Shown here: positions 60,723-64,000 of the stretch, in pieces | How positions within the stretch are numbered: the first letter of the stretch is position 1 | Layout: each line of letters opens with the position of its first letter | Notes under the pieces: generated by a model | Told to the model about the DNA's origin: nothing | The model's database searches: none | Seen by the model: the letters and a program-made list of their open reading frames with translations, nothing else | Made by a program: the position numbers and the translations under genes | Assembly (NCBI RefSeq): GCF_011516635.5 | Contig: NZ_CP096255.1 | Location: forward strand, 7,128,501 to 7,192,500 | Length of the DNA stretch: 64,000 bases | From: Bradyrhizobium barranii subsp. apii | GTDB taxonomy: Bacteria; Pseudomonadota; Alphaproteobacteria; Rhizobiales; Xanthobacteraceae | Direction of reading: 5' to 3'

Positions 60723-62722
60723 CAGAGCGCTCCCGCCATGCTGACGAGGCTGCGCCGTTCCTCGAGATTGATACGGTCGATCGCTGCGACCTCGTCGGCC
60801 GGAATGACGTATTCGTCATGGTCGCGCCAGGCGAACACGACGAAGGTCGCGAATGCGCCGATGCCGCCCAGGATCACCATCCACCAGATGTGCCAGATCA
60901 GCGCGAAGCCCATGATGGTGGCGAAGAACGCGCACACGAAGCCGGTCGGCGAGTTCCTGGGCATCTCGATATCCTGATACTCCGGCCGATCATGCTCGAG
61001 CTGCTGCTGCTTGGCATGGGCCTTCTGATCCCAATAAGCATCCTCGCCGCGCACATCCGGATAGAAGGCGAAGTTGAACACGGGCGGCGGCGACGAGGTC
61101 GCCCATTCCAGCGAACGGCCGTCCCAGGGATCGCCGGTGCGGTCGCGCAGGGCCTCGCGGTTGCGGATGCTGACCACGAGCTGCACGATCTGGCAGATCA
61201 CGCCGATCGACAGCACCGCCATGCCGGCGGCGGCCACAAACATCCATGGCCGCCAGTCCGCGACGTCGTAGTGCTGCATGCGCCGGGTCATGCCGAGCAT
61301 GCCGGCGATATAGAGCGGAATGAAGGTGACGTAGAAGCCGAGGAAGGTGAACCAGAACGCCGCCTTGCCCCAGCGCTCGTCGAGACGAAAGCCGAACGCT
61401 TTTGGGAACCAGTATTCGAAGCCGGCGAAGGCGCCGAACAGCACGCCGCCGATGATGACGTTATGGAAGTGCGCCACCAGGAACATGCTGTTGTGGAGCA
61501 TGAAGTCGGCCGGGGGCACCGCGACCAGCACGCCCGTCAGCCCGCCGATGATGAAGGTGACCATGAACCCGACCGCCCACAGCATCGGCGTCGCAAAACG
61601 GATGCGGCCGCCATACATCGTGAACAGCCAGTTGTAGATCTTCACGCCCGTCGGAATCGCGATGATCATGCTGGCGATGCCGAAGATGGCGTTGACGTCG
61701 GGGCCGGCGCCCATCGTGAAGAAATGGTGCAGCCAGACCATGAAGGAGATGACGCAGATCGCCATGGTCGCGAGCACCATCGAGCGGTAGCCGAACAGCG
61801 CCTTGCCCGAGAAGGTCGACACCACCTCAGAGAAGATGCCGAAGGCCGGCAATACGAGGATATAGACCTCCGGGTGCCCCCAGGCCCAGATCAGGTTCAT
61901 GAACATCATGACGTTGCCGCCGGCTTCATTGGTGAAGAAGTGAAAGCCGAGGTAACGGTCGAGCAGCAGCATCGCCAGCGTGGCAGTGAGGATCGGGAAC
62001 GCCGCGACGATCAGGAGGTTCGAGGCCAGCGTGGTCCAGCAGAACATCGGCATGCGCAGATAGTTCATGCCCTTGGTGCGCAGCTTCAGCACGGTGGTGA
62101 CGAGGTTGATGCCGGCGACCAGCGTGCCGACGCCGGAGATTTGCAAAGACCACGCGTAATAGTCGACGCCGACGCCCGGCGAATAGGACAGTTCCGACAG
62201 CGGCGGAAAGGCGAGCCAGCCGGTGCGCGCGAACTCGCCGACCACGAGCGAGATATTGACCAGCAGCGCGCCGGTCGCGGTCAGCCAGAAGCCGACGGAA
62301 TTGAGCGTCGGGAAAGCAACGTCGCGCACGCCGAGTTGAAGCGGCACGATCAGGTTCATCAGCCCGATCACGAACGGCATCGCCGTGAAGAAGATCATGA
62401 TGGTGCCGTGCGCCGAGAAGATCTGGTTGTAGTGCTCCGGCGGGAGATAGCCTTGTGACTGGTAAGCGACCGCTTGCTGGAGCCGCATCATGATGGCGTC
62501 GCTGCCGCCGCGCAGCAGCATGACCGAAGCGAGCAGGATGTACATCACGCCGATGCGCTTGTGATCGACGCTGGTGATCCATTCGTGCCAGAGATACGGC
62601 AAATGCCCTTTCACGACGACCCAGATCAGCACGCCGAGGATCGCGACCAGCACCACGGCACCCGCGACGAGGGGTATCGGCTGGTCGAACGGAATCGCCG
62701 ACCAATCGAGCTTACCGAGCAT
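60722..62722 (-). CDS. cyoB: Cytochrome o quinol oxidase subunit I
   Basis: A 666-residue catalytic subunit with about 15 spans. It carries the heme and copper ligands: His in FSAHGTIMIFFTAMP, GHPEVYILVLPAFG (copper B His and its linked Tyr), HHFFTMG, and HFHNVIIGGVLFG. It reduces oxygen to water with electrons from quinol and pumps protons. The ATG at 62722 has TGGAGG five bases upstream; the earlier in-frame codon at 62752 does not. It overlaps cyoA by 11 bases. Confidence 0.95.
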   Translation of the reverse strand: MLGKLDWSAIPFDQPIPLVAGAVVLVAILGVLIWVVVKGHLPYLWHEWITSVDHKRIGVMYILLASVMLLRGGSDAIMMRLQQAVAYQSQGYLPPEHYNQIFSAHGTIMIFFTAMPFVIGLMNLIVPLQLGVRDVAFPTLNSVGFWLTATGALLVNISLVVGEFARTGWLAFPPLSELSYSPGVGVDYYAWSLQISGVGTLVAGINLVTTVLKLRTKGMNYLRMPMFCWTTLASNLLIVAAFPILTATLAMLLLDRYLGFHFFTNEAGGNVMMFMNLIWAWGHPEVYILVLPAFGIFSEVVSTFSGKALFGYRSMVLATMAICVISFMVWLHHFFTMGAGPDVNAIFGIASMIIAIPTGVKIYNWLFTMYGGRIRFATPMLWAVGFMVTFIIGGLTGVLVAVPPADFMLHNSMFLVAHFHNVIIGGVLFGAFAGFEYWFPKAFGFRLDERWGKAAFWFTFLGFYVTFIPLYIAGMLGMTRRMQHYDVADWRPWMFVAAAGMAVLSIGVICQIVQLVVSIRNREALRDRTGDPWDGRSLEWATSSPPPVFNFAFYPDVRGEDAYWDQKAHAKQQQLEHDRPEYQDIEMPRNSPTGFVCAFFATIMGFALIWHIWWMVILGGIGAFATFVVFAWRDHDEYVIPADEVAAIDRINLEERRSLVSMAGAL

Positions 62723-63551
62723 CGTGGCCTCCACTATGCGGCCTGCCGGCATCGGAGAGCAGCTCCGGGCCGGGCCCTGGCGGAATGTGCTGGGTTGCGA
62801 TCAGGTCGAACAGACGGGGATCGTCCAGGCGAAAGGTCAGCCTGTTCTTCTCGATGCCCTGCTGCATCAGCTTCGTGTAGCTCTCCTCGTTCAGCACGGC
62901 ATCGGTCTTCGCCGTGGTCGCGACCCAATCCGGGAAGGCGAGCGGCGAGATCACGTTGACGTCGAACATCATGTCGGGAAAGCCGTCGCCGGAGAAATGC
63001 GCCGACAGCCCCTGCAGCTTGCCCTCATTGTCGGCACGCAGGTTCAGCTTCGTCACCATGCCGTTCATGGTGTAGATCATGCTGCCAAGCTGCGGGATGA
63101 AGAACACGTTCATCACGCTCGACGACGTCAGCTGGAAATTCAGCTCGGCACCGGCCGGCACCGTCAGCGTGTTGACGGTGGCGATGCGCTGGTCCGGATA
63201 GATGAAGAGCCATTTCCAGTCGAGCGAGACCGCCTGGATGCGGACCGGACTGCCGGTGCCCGGCACGGGCGCGGCGGGATCGAGCTGGTGCGAGCCGATC
63301 CATGCGACGCCGCCGAGCAGGATCACGGTGAGCGCTGGGATCGCCCACACCACCATCTCGACGCGGCCGGAATAGACGAAGTCAGGCTGGTAACGTGCTC
63401 TCGGATTGGACGCGCGAAACCAGAACGCAAAGGCCAAGATCGCGAAAATGGTCGGCACCACGATCACGAGCATGATGAAGACGGAATCGACCAGGATGGT
63501 GCTGTTGGCGGCAGCCACCGGCCCTTGTGGATCGAGCAGATTCATCGGCAA
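62712..63551 (-). CDS. cyoA: Cytochrome o quinol oxidase subunit II
   Basis: About 279 residues. Two N-terminal spans (DSVFIMLVIVVPTIFAILAFAF; EMVVWAIPALTVILLGGVAWI) precede a cupredoxin domain with no copper-A ligands, as in quinol oxidases. VSLDWKWLFIYPDQ and SVMNVFFIPQLGSMIYTMNG are family marks. The start is TTG 63551 or ATG 63545. The usual lipoprotein signal with its cysteine is missing: the frame meets a TAG about 12 codons before the TTG. First gene of the cyo operon. Confidence 0.9.
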   Translation of the reverse strand: MPMNLLDPQGPVAAANSTILVDSVFIMLVIVVPTIFAILAFAFWFRASNPRARYQPDFVYSGRVEMVVWAIPALTVILLGGVAWIGSHQLDPAAPVPGTGSPVRIQAVSLDWKWLFIYPDQRIATVNTLTVPAGAELNFQLTSSSVMNVFFIPQLGSMIYTMNGMVTKLNLRADNEGKLQGLSAHFSGDGFPDMMFDVNVISPLAFPDWVATTAKTDAVLNEESYTKLMQQGIEKNRLTFRLDDPRLFDLIATQHIPPGPGPELLSDAGRPHSGGHDAR

Positions 63552-63778
63552 GCCACTGACGATTGGGAAACCCCAGGCGAGAGCCTAGCGCGGAAAAGCC
63601 CCCGCAACAAACGCAAGCTCGGCAGAACAGTTCCGCGATATGCCCGCTTAATCGCGCGCCGTGCCGCCCGGCGGCATGCAATTCCATGCGATGTCAATGA
63701 CATCTGCGCGGGACCATCGGCCTTCTCTCCTGCCAGGGCGATTGCTAATCTGCACGAAAATAATTGGGATGAAACGAC

Positions 63779-64000
63779 ATGCAGGGCCCCGAGGACGATG
63801 CCGGCCTCGCCGGCAAGGTGGCGCTGATCAGCGGCGGTGGCGCCGCTGGCGACGGCATCGGCAACGGCCGCGCTGCAGCAATTCTGTTGGCCCGCGCCGG
63901 CGCAAAAGTGCTGGTGGCCGATCGCGACCTCAGGCTCGCCGAGCGCACGGTGGAGATGATCATGGCCGAGGGCGGCACGGCAGCAGCACATGGCGGCGAC
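63779..64000 (+). CDS. Short-chain dehydrogenase/reductase (3' cut by window edge)
   Basis: The first 74 residues of an SDR protein: AGLAGKVALISGGG, then AAGDGIGNGRAAAILLARAG, a long variant of the TGxxxGxG nucleotide-binding motif, and VLVADRDLRLAERTVEMI. The catalytic part lies beyond the window. It is divergent from cyoA across a 227-base gap. Substrate unknown. Confidence 0.8.
   Translation, partial: MQGPEDDAGLAGKVALISGGGAAGDGIGNGRAAAILLARAGAKVLVADRDLRLAERTVEMIMAEGGTAAAHGGD

Noticed and set aside
63600..63778. Possible tRNA or small RNA upstream of the last dehydrogenase gene
   Set aside because: No cloverleaf, T-loop GTTCGA or terminator could be found.

Overview
The window is high-GC DNA that reads like a chromosome of Bradyrhizobium or a close relative in the Nitrobacteraceae. 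Support for this comes from alphaproteobacterial gene families (fused TRAP permease, a sox remnant, a one-piece indolepyruvate oxidoreductase, a cyo-type quinol oxidase) and from the short palindromic intergenic repeats typical of that group. The taxon is inferred; there is no rRNA or marker gene here.

Layout. 1-10.2 kb: the 3' part of a family 4 glycosyltransferase, an alkylsulfatase flanked by identical inverted repeats, a membrane diguanylate cyclase, a TRAP transporter whose binding-protein gene carries a frameshift, trans-aconitate methyltransferase, an atypical short-chain dehydrogenase and a DUF202 protein. 10.2-20.7 kb: an accessory stretch with an ABC-transporter remnant, a feruloyl-CoA synthase-like ligase, a UBP zinc finger, a Tat-exported amidohydrolase, a LodA/LodB-like quinone-cofactor oxidase pair, and a divergent metzincin-like protease with a partner. 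20.7-24.8 kb: cation antiporter, isopropylmalate-type dehydrogenase and drug exporter.

24.8-33.4 kb, minus strand: the most interesting region. A likely RiPP (ribosomally made, modified peptide) operon reads from a small precursor-like gene through three overlapping radical SAM genes and a methyltransferase-like gene to a HExxH peptide-hydroxylase-like gene, followed by a HpnP-like B12 radical SAM gene. One radical SAM protein has Tyr in place of a cluster cysteine.

33.6-39.3 kb: an IorAB-like molybdenum hydroxylase, then a soxF-X-Y-Z-A set that looks decayed: SoxY lacks its GGCGG arm, SoxA is short and ends at an in-frame TAG, and soxB is absent. 39.3-46 kb: a sugar ABC transporter without an ATPase gene, then an S9 peptidase cut cleanly by an IS256-family element with an 8-bp target duplication. 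46-58.5 kb: purine-type permease with an isochorismatase-fold hydrolase, a hotdog protein, an indolepyruvate oxidoreductase with a one-base frameshift, a flavoprotein, and a serine protease / small subunit / GMC oxidoreductase cluster. 58.5-64 kb: a secreted nuclease-like protein, a likely small RNA, the cyoABCD operon and the start of a short-chain dehydrogenase.

Several genes carry single-base lesions (6816-7816, 31985-33043, soxA, 49907-53379). These could be real decay or sequence errors, and read-level checking would separate the two. I saw no tRNA, rRNA or CRISPR array.
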